Of a DNA stretch of 64,000 nt, positions 1 to 8,953 are shown one piece after another. The stretch covers positions 1 to 64,000 of the forward strand of contig CALZEE010000008.1 of the NCBI GenBank assembly GCA_945639195.1, in the 5' to 3' direction. Source of the DNA: an uncultured Ignatzschineria sp. (lineage in GTDB: Bacteria > Pseudomonadota > Gammaproteobacteria > Cardiobacteriales > Wohlfahrtiimonadaceae). Made by a program: the position numbers and the translations under genes. How positions within the stretch are numbered: position 1 is the stretch's first letter; every line of letters starts with the position of its first letter. The notes beneath the pieces are model-generated. The model saw nothing but the letters and a program-made list of their open reading frames with translations, was not told the DNA's origin and made no database searches.

Positions 1-340
1 TTCTGGCGTTGTGATCGGTTGTTCTGGTCTGTCTGTTTCCGGCGCATCATTTACCTTCGTCACTGTGATCGGCACAGTGATAGTGACAGATTCACCCTCT
101 GGATCTTTAACAACAACGGTGAATTGATCTTCACCATTAAAGTCTAAGTTCGGCGTATAAGTATATTCACCGGTTTTCTCATCGATCGTGACCGTACCAT
201 TTGTTGGCTGTTTGCCTAACTCATAAGTAAGCTCATCACCATCTTTATCCGTTACATCGATGATTTGTCCCGTCTTTGGCTGATCTTCTGGCGTTGTGAT
301 CGGTTGTTCTGGTCTGTCTGTTTCCGGCGCATCATTTACC
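1..340 (-). repeat. 285-bp period direct repeat inside the adhesin gene
   Basis: Bases 1-55 are identical to 286-340, giving a period of exactly 285 bp (95 codons). This marks the start of successive Ig-like domains. Identity at DNA level, not just protein level, suggests recent repeat duplication or ongoing homogenisation by recombination. Confidence 0.85.
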
Positions 341-987
341 GGCGTTACAGTCACAGGAACCGTAATCGTCACCGTTTCACCATCTGGATCTTTTGCGATA
401 ACCGTAAACTCATCTGGTCCGTTGTAATCTTCGTTTGGCGTATACGTATATGAGCCATCTTTATTGACCACAACTGTCCCATGCTCTGGCATATCACCCA
501 CTTCATAAGTGAGCGTATCGCCATCTTTATCAACAACATCCTTTATTTCACCTGAGATCGGAGTATCTTCCGCAGTCTCAATAGGTTGTTCAGACTGGCT
601 TGTTTCTGGGGCATTATTAGTAGGTTTTTCACCTTCTGGGCGATTATTACCTACATCATTTCCACCATTACTATCAACGATAGCCGCTGCACCTGCAACA
701 CCAGCGCCTCCGCCTAAAAGAAGCGGTAACCATGGTAAACCACAATCTTCATCTTCGAATAACAGATCTGACTCTTCATCCTCATGCTTGAGGAAGAAGT
801 TAACGATCACAATCGTTTTACCACTTTTAAGCTTTAAAATTAAGTCATTACCATCTTGAATGAACTCAGCGACATCCGCGCGATATAAGTGCGTATGAAC
901 CTCTGAAGCTGCGTTTAATATGATTTTTGACTCATCAACCTTAACTTCATTTAATGATTTCTTATCTACAACAACAAATGCTGACAT
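1..987 (-). CDS. Large Bap/Lap-type repeat adhesin, N-terminal part (gene runs off the window)
   Basis: An uninterrupted minus-strand frame runs from an ATG at 987 to base 1 (329 codons) with no stop, so only the N-terminus is present. Residues 1 to about 90 resemble the short prefix domain of BapA/LapF-type adhesins (start MSAFVVVDKK, then a hydrophilic beta-rich stretch and an acidic patch ending in EDEDCGLPWLP). A Gly/Ala-rich segment (LLLGGGAGVAGAAA) follows. Then come Ig-like/cadherin-like repeats of about 95 residues, each starting near PEQPI-T-ED, containing DKDGD, YTPN and PVNDAP, and ending in TVTIT. Such proteins are secreted by type I systems and act in biofilm or cell-cell adhesion; the divergent TolC/ABC/HlyD genes are the likely exporter. 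An AAGG about 9 nt before the ATG can serve as the ribosome site. The C-terminal secretion signal lies outside the window. Family assignment is by pattern only. Confidence 0.85.
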   Translation of the reverse strand, partial: MSAFVVVDKKSLNEVKVDESKIILNAASEVHTHLYRADVAEFIQDGNDLILKLKSGKTIVIVNFFLKHEDEESDLLFEDEDCGLPWLPLLLGGGAGVAGAAAIVDSNGGNDVGNNRPEGEKPTNNAPETSQSEQPIETAEDTPISGEIKDVVDKDGDTLTYEVGDMPEHGTVVVNKDGSYTYTPNEDYNGPDEFTVIAKDPDGETVTITVPVTVTPVNDAPETDRPEQPITTPEDQPKTGQIIDVTDKDGDELTYELGKQPTNGTVTIDEKTGEYTYTPNLDFNGEDQFTVVVKDPEGESVTITVPITVTKVNDAPETDRPEQPITTPE

Positions 988-1192
988 AATGTTTGACCTT
1001 GATTTTAATAATTTTAAAAGCAGAAAATTCTTGTTTTTTAATACGAGTGGAGGGGAGTTTTTAAATTTTTTCAAAACAAAACCCCAAGGCATTTACCTGG
1101 TGATAGTCTGTTATTCACATAATTTAAAATTGACGTCCCTACCTAGATTTATTTATCTAAATATATTTAATTCATATTGAGATTTTCATTAT

Positions 1193-1615
1193 TTACTTTC
1201 GAATAATGAAAGGTTTCCCTTTTGCATCTACAGAAAGAACAAATGCTGGAGCTGTCATATCAGCCTTTACCACCACATCTACGTCATACGCAGAACAACG
1301 GCCTTGACAGTTTTTAACTTGTAAATGATAGGTACCTGGCATCAAGTAGTAATCTAAGTGATCATTCACTAAATAATCCCCTGCCTTTTTATCATTAATA
1401 TAAAAAGTAATCGGACAATCTTGAGTCGCATTATCATTACGACGATACGCTTTACTATCTCTTGATACCTTAATGAGTTGGCTATCTTCACTCTGTTTCG
1501 TCTGATAAGTCATCTCAGAGATATCGGTACTTGCACATCCAGCTAAGCCAATAGCAATGATAAAAATAGATGGAATTTTGCAGAAAGAATCGAATATAGA
1601 ATTTTTTGTTTTCAT
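1193..1615 (-). CDS. Small putative lipoprotein of unknown function next to the type I secretion locus
   Basis: 140 aa. The N-terminus has a hydrophobic stretch ending in a lipobox (L24-A-G-C27), so the mature protein should be lipid-anchored. The body has several Cys residues (CPITF, NCQGRC) and short beta-like segments such as ADYLV-type and YYLMPGTYHLQV, which resembles the DUF2846-like/PEGA-like small lipoproteins only loosely. I do not recognise a family. It lies between the adhesin and the divergent TolC-like gene and is co-directional with the adhesin, so an accessory role in adhesin display or secretion is possible but unproven. The 249-bp AT-rich gap upstream separates it from the exporter genes and probably holds divergent promoters. 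Confidence 0.75.
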   Translation of the reverse strand: MKTKNSIFDSFCKIPSIFIIAIGLAGCASTDISEMTYQTKQSEDSQLIKVSRDSKAYRRNDNATQDCPITFYINDKKAGDYLVNDHLDYYLMPGTYHLQVKNCQGRCSAYDVDVVVKADMTAPAFVLSVDAKGKPFIIRK

Positions 1616-1864
1616 ATAACAAGCCTAAAAAAATATAACTGATGAAATATCATCGTATTAAAATATGTAATATACTGTAGCGAAATATAATAAAATTGTT
1701 GAGTATAGTCAATAAAAGTAAAATATATTATAAATAAATAGCGATTTAGGATTGCAGTATGTTAAACAAATAACATAGAATACTCTCAGTTATTTACGAA
1801 TCAAAACAATATCAAACAGGACGTCAGTGGACGTCTTTTAACCAAAAACGGCATATTAATATCG

Positions 1865-3253
1865 ATGAATACATGGTACAGACTGAAAAAACCCCTTACT
1901 TTTTTAAGTATCTCTTTCCTGACTGCTTGTGCGAGTGATCAATCACTTACAAATATAGAAGCCTCTTCTGAGCGAAAAAATCCTGAGAACATCAATATCC
2001 AAATTGAAATGTCTCAGACAATATCTGAAAAAAGAGAGTCGCCTAAAACAATTTCACTTCAAGATGCTGCCGCGCTTGTTGTTGCCTATCATCCTCGAAT
2101 CGCTCAGGCAAGAAATAGCGAGAAAGGTGAAGCAGAGATGGTGAATGTTGCCAAGTCGAACTATTATCCTCAGATTACAGGGGGCACAAGAGTTGAATAT
2201 AATGATCGCCCTGAAGGCAACCAGCGCCATCAAAACAAAATCCTCGAGCTAGAAGTACGTCAAACACTTTACGATTTTGGTAAAACAGCCAATACAGTAA
2301 AAGGTGCAGAATATGACTACGAAGGGGCAAAAGTAAACACAACTGCAACCAATGAAAGCTTTATTCATGCCGCAACATCAAGCGTTGTGGAATCTGTAAG
2401 ACAAGAAAAACTGATCGCTCTCGCAAAACAACAAGTCAGCCAAGTTAATGCTTTGGTGAATCTCGTAGAAGAACGTCATGATAAAGGAGCAAGTAATCTC
2501 TCCGATCTCCTGCATGCAAAATCTCGTTTAAACGATGTCCAGTCAGAATCACTCGACTCGCAAACACAATATCAAGTTCAACTACAGAATCTTCGATATT
2601 TAACAGGCGTATCCTCTGTGCGTAAAGTCAGTATTGATAACCCTCCAAAAGCATTAGAACAAGCTTGCTCACTCCCTATTGATTGGCGTAATGTTCCGGA
2701 ATATGTGATTGCTGAACTAGAAGCTAAAAAAGCTTTAGCAGACTTAGAATTGTCTAAATCTGAAGAAAAACCGACAATTTATGTGACAGGTACAGCATCT
2801 CACTCTTTAGATCAAAATAGCTCACCCAGATATAACTCTCGCTCAGACTCCAAGATCTCGCTCAATATCTCTGTTCCGCTTTATCAAGGGGGCGGGTTAT
2901 CAGCAAAAAAACGCGCCTCTGAAAATTGGGCTCATGCGGCATCTGCTCGTCAAGAAACTGTAAAACTTGATGTTAGCAAAACAATGGATGATGCCAAAAT
3001 AAAACTCCAAAATATGAAAAGCAGACAATCCCTTTTAACACAGCGTGTTAACAACCTTCAAGGCACACGCGAGCTCTATAAGCGTCAATATTTAGACTTA
3101 GGTTCACGCTCACTTGTTGATCTTTTAAACTCAGAGCAAGAGTTCCACAAGGCACAAGTCGATGTAGTAAATAACAAGCTCGACATCATCCAAACTCAAT
3201 TGGATTGTGCGTATTACCATGGGCAGCTCGAAGCATACTTCGACATCCAATAG
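1865..3253 (+). CDS. TolC-family outer membrane channel of a type I secretion system
   Basis: 462 aa. The N-terminus carries a lipobox (L19-T-A-C22), so it is a lipid-anchored TolC/LapE-type outer membrane factor. Two outer-membrane-efflux domains follow, each with long amphipathic helices rich in Gln, Ala, Glu and Asn (for example LVEERHDKGASNLSDLLHA and the matching later QYLDLGSRSLVDLLNSEQ), the internal duplication typical of TolC proteins. It would form the exit duct for the ABC exporter and HlyD-like adaptor encoded just downstream. A 203-bp gap with two hairpins separates it from the ABC gene, so the operon may be partly attenuated there. Length is normal for the family. Confidence 0.9.
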   Translation: MNTWYRLKKPLTFLSISFLTACASDQSLTNIEASSERKNPENINIQIEMSQTISEKRESPKTISLQDAAALVVAYHPRIAQARNSEKGEAEMVNVAKSNYYPQITGGTRVEYNDRPEGNQRHQNKILELEVRQTLYDFGKTANTVKGAEYDYEGAKVNTTATNESFIHAATSSVVESVRQEKLIALAKQQVSQVNALVNLVEERHDKGASNLSDLLHAKSRLNDVQSESLDSQTQYQVQLQNLRYLTGVSSVRKVSIDNPPKALEQACSLPIDWRNVPEYVIAELEAKKALADLELSKSEEKPTIYVTGTASHSLDQNSSPRYNSRSDSKISLNISVPLYQGGGLSAKKRASENWAHAASARQETVKLDVSKTMDDAKIKLQNMKSRQSLLTQRVNNLQGTRELYKRQYLDLGSRSLVDLLNSEQEFHKAQVDVVNNKLDIIQTQLDCAYYHGQLEAYFDIQ

Positions 3254-3274
3254 ATTAGCAATAAAATTTAACAT

Positions 3275-3300
3275 ACGAGTGAAGCCCTAACTTCACTCGT
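3275..3300 (+). terminator. Hairpin between TolC-like and ABC exporter genes
   Basis: Perfect 10-bp stem ACGAGTGAAG / CTTCACTCGT with a 6-nt loop, 21 nt after the TolC-like stop codon. No T-tract follows, so it may be a weak or Rho-assisted terminator, an attenuator or an mRNA-stabilising hairpin. A second, imperfect hairpin lies at about 3364-3393. Confidence 0.55.
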
Positions 3301-3456
3301 AACACTCTGTGATCTAAATTTATCACAATTTATTCCGCTCAATGCCACTTATACCCATTACGCTTCACCGATGTTACCCTGTAATAACGGTGAATAATTG
3401 TTTTTAGACTGAGGGATCATCTCAGCAACATTACTAGCAACAATAAAGATACATAC

Positions 3457-5574
3457 ATGAAAGATCATACCGAATACGATAATTGGATCGAGGCAATCAT
3501 TACGATTGCCAAACATTATCGCCTTGAATTTTCTAAAGAAAACATCTCATTAACAAGCGCCTGGCTCCAAAACAATCCACTGAGCGATACACTTAGAGCC
3601 ATGTCTCGACAAGCGGGTTTAACCGTGAGCGTGATTAAGCTCACCGAAAAAGACCTTAATGTCTGGCGCTTGCCTTTAGTAATTCAATTCAAGAATGGGC
3701 AAATTGCAGTGATTGATACGATTGATCAAAATGATCAGGTCAGTATTACTTACTGCGGCGATGATGGTTTAAAGAGTAGCATCTCTAAAATGGAGCTACT
3801 TGATAATGTCAATATTGCGGTCATCTTACGTCCTTCTCGCACCGTCGCTGATTCTCGTATCAAAGATTACACTGAAGCTCACGATAAACACTGGTTTAAA
3901 AATATCGTACTCAGAGACTGGAAACCTTACGCCCATATATTTGTGGCCTCTCTCATGGTTAACATACTGTCTCTTGCCGGGATTCTATTTACTCGCCAAG
4001 TCTACGATCGCGTTATTCCTGCAGAATCCTACCCAACACTTTATGTGCTCTTTAGTGGGGTACTCATCGCGATTATTTTTGGATTTATCTTGCGCCAACT
4101 ACGCACAAAAGTCACCGATCTTCTAGGTAAACGCGCAGACCTCAAGATCTCGGATCGTGTCTTTGGGCATGCTTTACGCATTAAAAATGCCCACCGACCA
4201 CGCTCTACCGGCACTTTCATCTCTCAAATTAGGGAATTGGACAGTGTTAGAGAACTATTGACCTCGACCACCGTTATGGCATTTGCAGATATGCCCTTTT
4301 TCTTCCTATTTTGTATCGTATTTTGGTATATCGCTGGTGCTCTCGTATGGATTCCCATTGCTGCCGTGATCCTTATGGTATTACCTGGCTTATTTGCACA
4401 GAAGAAACTCCATTACTATGCAAATCTCAACATGAAAGAGAGCTCCCTAAGAAATGCAATGCTCGTTGAAAGCGTACAAGGAAGTGAAGATATTAAATCC
4501 CTTCAAGCAGAACAACGTTTTCAGCATCAATGGAATAACTACAATGCGGTATTAGCGGATATTAACTTAAAATCACGCTCTTTAACCAATAGTCTTTCAG
4601 CATGGACTCAAACAGTTCAAACAGGGGCCTTTGCCGTCATTGTACTCTTTGGTGCTCCCATGGTAATACAAGGGGATTTAAGTACGGGTTCCTTAATTGC
4701 AGCATCGATCTTAGGTAGCAGAATGATTGGTCCTATGGCAGGACTAACACAGGTATTAAACCGCTGGCAGCAAGCCAAAGTCTCTTTAAATGGGCTAAAC
4801 CAACTCATGGAACTTCCTGTCGATAACCCTTATCACTCTAAGAAAATTCATAAAAATATTCTTAAAGGAGATTATTCTCTCAAAAATGCTGCATTTTTCT
4901 ATGGAGAAACAAGCCAAGTCCCTGCCCTATACGTTCAAAACCTCAATATCAAAGCGGGAGAAAAAATTGCAGTATTAGGGAGAAATGGTGCGGGAAAATC
5001 AACTCTACTACAGGCTCTTTCAGGATTACTAGAACCTCGTAGTGGAATCGTGAATCTCGACAACATCAATATAAACCATATTGACCCAGCTGATGTACGC
5101 AGAGATATCTCTTTAATGAGTCAAAACTCAACACTATTCCATGGATCACTTCGTGAAAACTTGATGTTAGGTGCGCCGAGAGCCACGGATGAAGAACTCT
5201 ATACAGCCTTAAAAATTACAGGTGCTTTCGACTTTATCCAAAAACTTTCCACCGGTTTAGACTATGTCATTGCAGAAGGTGGAATGGGGTTATCAGGCGG
5301 ACAGAGACAATCTTTACTCTTATCTAGAGCGCTCGTAAGATCCCCTAATATCTTACTTTTAGATGAACCTACAGCAGCACTAGATGACATTACCGAACGC
5401 CAGTTTATTATGAACCTCAATCAAGTTGCTAAAGATAAAACCGTTATTATCGCCACCCACAAAATGAGTATTATCAATATTGTTGATCGAATTGTGACGA
5501 TTGCTAACGGGCAAATTGTTTTAGATGAAGCTAAAGACGTTGCCCTCGCAAAACTTTCGAGCCACGCTCAATAA
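3457..5574 (+). CDS. Type I secretion ABC transporter (LapB/RtxB-like permease-ATPase)
   Basis: 705 aa, normal for a fused type I exporter. Residues 1 to about 125 form a C39-peptidase-like domain whose only cysteine is C100, outside the catalytic position, so it is a non-cleaving substrate-docking domain as in LapB/HlyB. Residues about 150-430 hold the transmembrane domain. The nucleotide-binding domain has Walker A GRNGAGKST at 508-516, signature LSGGQ at 612-616, Walker B with D636-E637 and a switch histidine at H668. It would use ATP to drive the adhesin through the inner membrane into the adaptor and TolC-like channel. The next gene (adaptor) starts 26 bp after its stop, so they are co-transcribed. 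Confidence 0.93.
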   Translation: MKDHTEYDNWIEAIITIAKHYRLEFSKENISLTSAWLQNNPLSDTLRAMSRQAGLTVSVIKLTEKDLNVWRLPLVIQFKNGQIAVIDTIDQNDQVSITYCGDDGLKSSISKMELLDNVNIAVILRPSRTVADSRIKDYTEAHDKHWFKNIVLRDWKPYAHIFVASLMVNILSLAGILFTRQVYDRVIPAESYPTLYVLFSGVLIAIIFGFILRQLRTKVTDLLGKRADLKISDRVFGHALRIKNAHRPRSTGTFISQIRELDSVRELLTSTTVMAFADMPFFFLFCIVFWYIAGALVWIPIAAVILMVLPGLFAQKKLHYYANLNMKESSLRNAMLVESVQGSEDIKSLQAEQRFQHQWNNYNAVLADINLKSRSLTNSLSAWTQTVQTGAFAVIVLFGAPMVIQGDLSTGSLIAASILGSRMIGPMAGLTQVLNRWQQAKVSLNGLNQLMELPVDNPYHSKKIHKNILKGDYSLKNAAFFYGETSQVPALYVQNLNIKAGEKIAVLGRNGAGKSTLLQALSGLLEPRSGIVNLDNININHIDPADVRRDISLMSQNSTLFHGSLRENLMLGAPRATDEELYTALKITGAFDFIQKLSTGLDYVIAEGGMGLSGGQRQSLLLSRALVRSPNILLLDEPTAALDDITERQFIMNLNQVAKDKTVIIATHKMSIINIVDRIVTIANGQIVLDEAKDVALAKLSSHAQ

Positions 5575-5600
5575 TTTGACCTTTGATTGGAGAATCACCC

Positions 5601-6971
5601 ATGATCAATCAACCTAATATCATTCCTTCGGCATCGGCTAAGACTAAATCCGCAACCGAAGGCTCCTCACCCGATACTACAAATGACAATATTACTGTGC
5701 AAGAAAATCTAACTCAAGATCTAGATAATTCGCAAAGTAGCACTTCTAATGTAGGTAAAAAAACAAGTGAAGATAATATGCTTCTCCTTAACTATGATGA
5801 GGACAAGCAGCGATATAAAGACCATGTTGATGAGGCAGAGATCGTTAAATCTTCGCGTATTATCTGGGCTTTTGTCGCTCTCATTGCCGCTTTTATTATC
5901 TGGTCTTACTTTGCTGTATTAGTCGAAGTCACGACCGGTACAGGTAAAGTTGTCCCAACGTCGCGTGAGCAAGTCATTCAATCCTTAGAAGGAGGAATTA
6001 TCTCTGAGCTATACGTGAAAGAAGGAGACCAAGTAGAAAAAGATCAGATTTTAGCGCAATTAGATTTAACCCGTAATGAAGCAAATGTTGAAGAGAGTGC
6101 AACAAGATACCGAGCGGCACTTGCTAAAATTGCCCGTTTAGAAGCGGAAGTAAACCAAGAAGACCTAGTTTTTCCTGATGAATTAGAAGCATTTACTCAC
6201 TTAGTACAAGTCGAAAAACGCTTATACCAAGTGCGTCAAAAGGCATTACAGGAATCGATATCTGGGATTCAAGAATCTTTAGATCTAGTGCAAGAAGAGT
6301 TAAAACTTACTAAAGGCTTAGCGGCACAGGGAGCGGCTAGCAATGTTGAAGTCTTAAAACTTCAGCGCCAAGTCTCAGAATTACAATTAAAAATTACCGA
6401 TAAAAATTCAGAATATATGGTCCGTGCTCGTGAAGAGCTCAGCCAAGTAAAAGCTGAGGCAGAGTCATTAGAGTCTGTGATTAAGGGGCGCGAAGATTCT
6501 CTTTCTCGTATGACACTGAGATCACCTGTCCGTGGGATTGTTAAAGATATTGCTGTAACCACAAAAGGCGGCGTTATTCCTCCTAATGGTGAGCTGATGC
6601 AAATTGTCCCTTTAGAAGATCAGCTCTTAATAGAAGCGCGTATCTCTCCTAGAGATATTGCCTATATCTACCCTGGGCAACCTGCAAAGGTCAAAATAAC
6701 CGCCTATGATTATTCGATCTTTGGTGGACTTGATGGGAAAGTGACCCTTATTTCCCCAGATAGTATCCAAGATAAATTCAAACCAGAAATTTTCTACTAC
6801 CGCGTATTTATTCGGACTACTTCAGACTCATTGGTAGATAAGAGTGGTAAACCCTTTGCCATCGTCCCGGGAATGATTGCTACAGCGGATATTCAAACCG
6901 GTGAAAAAACCGTATTTGACTACCTGATGAAGCCCTTTGGTAGAATAAAAGATGCATTACGAGAACGATAA
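5601..6971 (+). CDS. HlyD-family type I secretion adaptor (LapC-like)
   Basis: 456 aa from the ATG at 5601, which has GGAG 8 nt upstream; an in-frame TTG at 5583 is less likely. It has an acidic and Ser/Thr-rich cytoplasmic tail (about 1-86), one transmembrane helix (about 87-107, IIWAFVALIAAFIIW), a lipoyl-like half-motif (GGIISELYVKEGDQVEKDQ), a long coiled coil (about 160-300), the second lipoyl half (SPVRGIVKDI) and a C-terminal beta-barrel ending in the family hallmark (PGMIATADIQTGEKTV-DYL-KP). It bridges the ABC exporter and the TolC-like protein. It is the last gene of the exporter operon and is followed by a good terminator. Confidence 0.93.
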   Translation: MINQPNIIPSASAKTKSATEGSSPDTTNDNITVQENLTQDLDNSQSSTSNVGKKTSEDNMLLLNYDEDKQRYKDHVDEAEIVKSSRIIWAFVALIAAFIIWSYFAVLVEVTTGTGKVVPTSREQVIQSLEGGIISELYVKEGDQVEKDQILAQLDLTRNEANVEESATRYRAALAKIARLEAEVNQEDLVFPDELEAFTHLVQVEKRLYQVRQKALQESISGIQESLDLVQEELKLTKGLAAQGAASNVEVLKLQRQVSELQLKITDKNSEYMVRAREELSQVKAEAESLESVIKGREDSLSRMTLRSPVRGIVKDIAVTTKGGVIPPNGELMQIVPLEDQLLIEARISPRDIAYIYPGQPAKVKITAYDYSIFGGLDGKVTLISPDSIQDKFKPEIFYYRVFIRTTSDSLVDKSGKPFAIVPGMIATADIQTGEKTVFDYLMKPFGRIKDALRER

Positions 6972-7011
6972 AACAAGGGGCAATCTAGACACGTACCTAA
7001 AATAACAGAAC

Positions 7012-7045
7012 AAAAGCGACTTTATTTTTATTAAGTCGCTTTTTT
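7012..7045 (+). terminator. Intrinsic terminator of the type I secretion operon
   Basis: Stem AAAAGCGACTT (7012-7022) pairs with AAGTCGCTTTT (7033-7043) around a 10-nt AT-rich loop, ending in a T-run, 40 bp after the adaptor stop codon. Confidence 0.85.
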
Positions 7046-7300
7046 AATATTTGAATCCGCCACTTAATTTGAGCCTCATTGGCTATTATTTTTATATCCT
7101 CTAAACGTAGAGGAAAATTTGCTCACGAATATCTGAAATCCTTTCATTCCACTCAAATAATAGAAATATGGCTAATTCTAGGTCATACGAACGATCACTA
7201 GAAGAAATATCTCTCACCGTTATCCACAGTTTGTACAATGAACCTTCACTGTAATCCTCCCTTTTTTAACACCATTTAAAAGTAGAAGATTCTTCATGGT

Positions 7301-8110
7301 TTATTGAAGCTGGCACGGCGGCACAGATCCAATTGCTGAATGCGGTCGTTCGTTATTATAACTCCATAACCATTTTGTGGAATAAATTTGTGCATCTTCT
7401 ATTGTTTCAAATAGATAGCTCGATAATAACTCTTCTCGCGCTGTTCGATTAAATCGTTCAATATAAGCATTTTGTGTCGGCTTTCCTGGCTGAGTGTAAA
7501 TCAGAGTAATTCTCTTTGAATTCGCCCATTCAATCAGCCTTTGATGATATATTCAGGGCCATTAGCGCATCGAAGTGCTGCGTGCTTGCCTCGCCATTCA
7601 ATGATACTTTTTCAGTCGGCAAACTAAAGTCAATATCCATGCAAAGAGCCTCTCGATTATAGTCATCAATTACATTAAATGTCCGAAAATGCCGACCATT
7701 TTGTAAGCTGTCGGACATGAAATCCATCGACCAAATTTGATTGATACTCGTCGTTAATCCCAATGCTTCCGGCTGTTTTCTAACAATCCGTTTCTTAGGC
7801 TTGATTCTGAGATTGAGCGCTAATTGCCGATAGATTCTTAAAACTCGTTTATGATTCCACGGAAACTTTTTAACATTTCTCAGATAATCAAAACATAAGT
7901 CAAAACCCCAGCGTTTATGCGCCTTGGTGAGTTTCAATAACCAAGTTTCAATAACCAAGTTTCAATCAGTTGATCTTCCGCCGGCATTTTAGCTTGATAG
8001 TGAAACGCCGTTTTACTCACGCCAAATGCTTCGCAAAGCAGTCGAATGGAGAAATTTTGAGTCTTCAAAACGGCTTTCGCCATCTCTTTCCGTAGAGACG
8101 GCTTTACCAT
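7301..8110 (-). pseudogene. IS3-family transposase OrfB (DDE integrase), multiply frameshifted
   Basis: The ATG at 8110 overlaps the orfA stop codon, the usual IS3 arrangement. Frame 1 gives MVKPSLRKEMAKAVLK and AFGVSKTAFHY. A 14-bp tandem duplication (TTTCAATAACCAAG repeated at about 7929-7966) shifts the frame. The middle encodes the first catalytic Asp region (IWSMDFMSD) up to LPTEK; two more shifts follow before LIEWANSKRITLIYTQPGKPTQNAYIERFN and the family C-terminus NNERPHSAIG. In the recovered sequence the second catalytic Asp motif reads LRCANGPEY where LRCDNGPEY is expected, so the D is also lost. It cannot make an active transposase. Confidence 0.85.
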
Positions 8111-8337
8111 TTTCCCTCAAGCGCTTCTTGGCGAAGACGTGATTTAATGCACTCTTCGGCATACATTTTTTTCAAGCGAGCATTCTCTGCTTCAAGCTCT
8201 TTTAAGCGAGTAATCATGGTGGCATCCATTCCACCATATTTTGAACGCCATTTATAAAAAGTCGCTGAGCTAATTCCATGTTCCCGACACAAATCAGTCA
8301 CTTTAACGCCGGCTTTGTTTTGTTTTAAAATGGACAT
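8104..8337 (-). CDS. IS3-family transposase OrfA
   Basis: 77 aa. Residues 1-35 form the IS3 helix-turn-helix (VKVTDLCREHGISSATFYKWRSKYGG), followed by a heptad-like segment (LKELEAENARLKKMYAE). It recognises IS ends and normally forms OrfAB by frameshifting. It seems intact, but its partner orfB is dead. Confidence 0.85.
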   Translation of the reverse strand: MSILKQNKAGVKVTDLCREHGISSATFYKWRSKYGGMDATMITRLKELEAENARLKKMYAEECIKSRLRQEALEGKW

Positions 8338-8953
8338 GATTTATGAGTCTGTAAATTTTGATTTTTTCATAGTTAATTTCTCCTAGGTAAATAATACGAG
8401 AAAATTTTACTTATCATCAGTATTATTTTTAGGGAGGATTACACATTGAGATATCCGTAAAAAATTGATGAAAAATAAGTGATAATCTCAAGATTTTTTT
8501 CATCAAAATTGAGTCCTAATTGCTGAATTCTATCTGTAAACAGCTCTCGACTGGTTAAAACCTCACGGAATCCTTGTAAGGCATTGATGGAGCTTTTATG
8601 TTGCAGCGCTTGATCATTAGCCCTATTTTTAGCACTAAATAGATGCACTATCGGATGGGTAATACGAATATATGCGAGCGTGTTTTGAGGAAGTTTATCC
8701 CTAAAATAGGCATATTGTCCGATTGAGTCATCGATCTTTGGTCGTTTAACCTGTGATGTTTCTGAAAAGCTCATATTTCAAGAGGAGATAAGCGCAAAGG
8801 TTGCGGCGATTACTGTTTTTATTCTCATATTTATAAGGCCTTTATGATCACAACTACTATTTAAATATCGGAATCATAACACTTTTTATGATTTGTAATG
8901 GGATAAAAGTATTAAAATCTTATTTTTCTCGACATTGAGAAATGACGTGATGA

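Larger units (their letters stand above)
7250..8443 (-). mobile_element. IS3-family insertion sequence (degenerate)
   Basis: 1194 bp bounded by 13-bp perfect terminal inverted repeats TGTAATCCTCCCT (7250-7262) and its complement (8431-8443), with the TG...CA ends usual in the IS3 family. The flanking trinucleotides CAC and CAT are a 3-bp target duplication with one mismatch. It carries orfA (helix-turn-helix and leucine-zipper-like) and an orfB inactivated by several frameshifts. It interrupts a gene of the same orientation. Confidence 0.88.
7101..8828 (-). pseudogene. Signal-peptide protein of unknown function, broken by a nonsense codon and an IS insertion
   Basis: On the minus strand an ATG at 8828 opens a signal-like start (MRIKTVIAATFALISS), with TGA at codon 17 (8780-8778); the same frame then continues for 111 codons to the right end of the IS at 8443. 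Removing the IS and one copy of a 3-bp target duplication (CAT at 8444-8446, CAC at 7247-7249 on the plus strand) restores a frame that continues (NEGSLYKLWITVRD...) to TAG at 7103-7101. The protein would be about 180 aa. Segment LPQNTLAYIRITHP loosely recalls DUF3352-type exported proteins, but I do not recognise the family and the 3' part may itself be truncated. Confidence 0.75.

Noticed and set aside
920-1180. 86-aa plus-strand open frame
   Set aside because: Mostly antisense to the adhesin start and the AT-rich gap; no ribosome site.
7220-7228. Perfect DnaA-box sequence TTATCCACA considered as part of an origin
   Set aside because: Single copy within the 3' part of a pseudogene beside an IS; no cluster.
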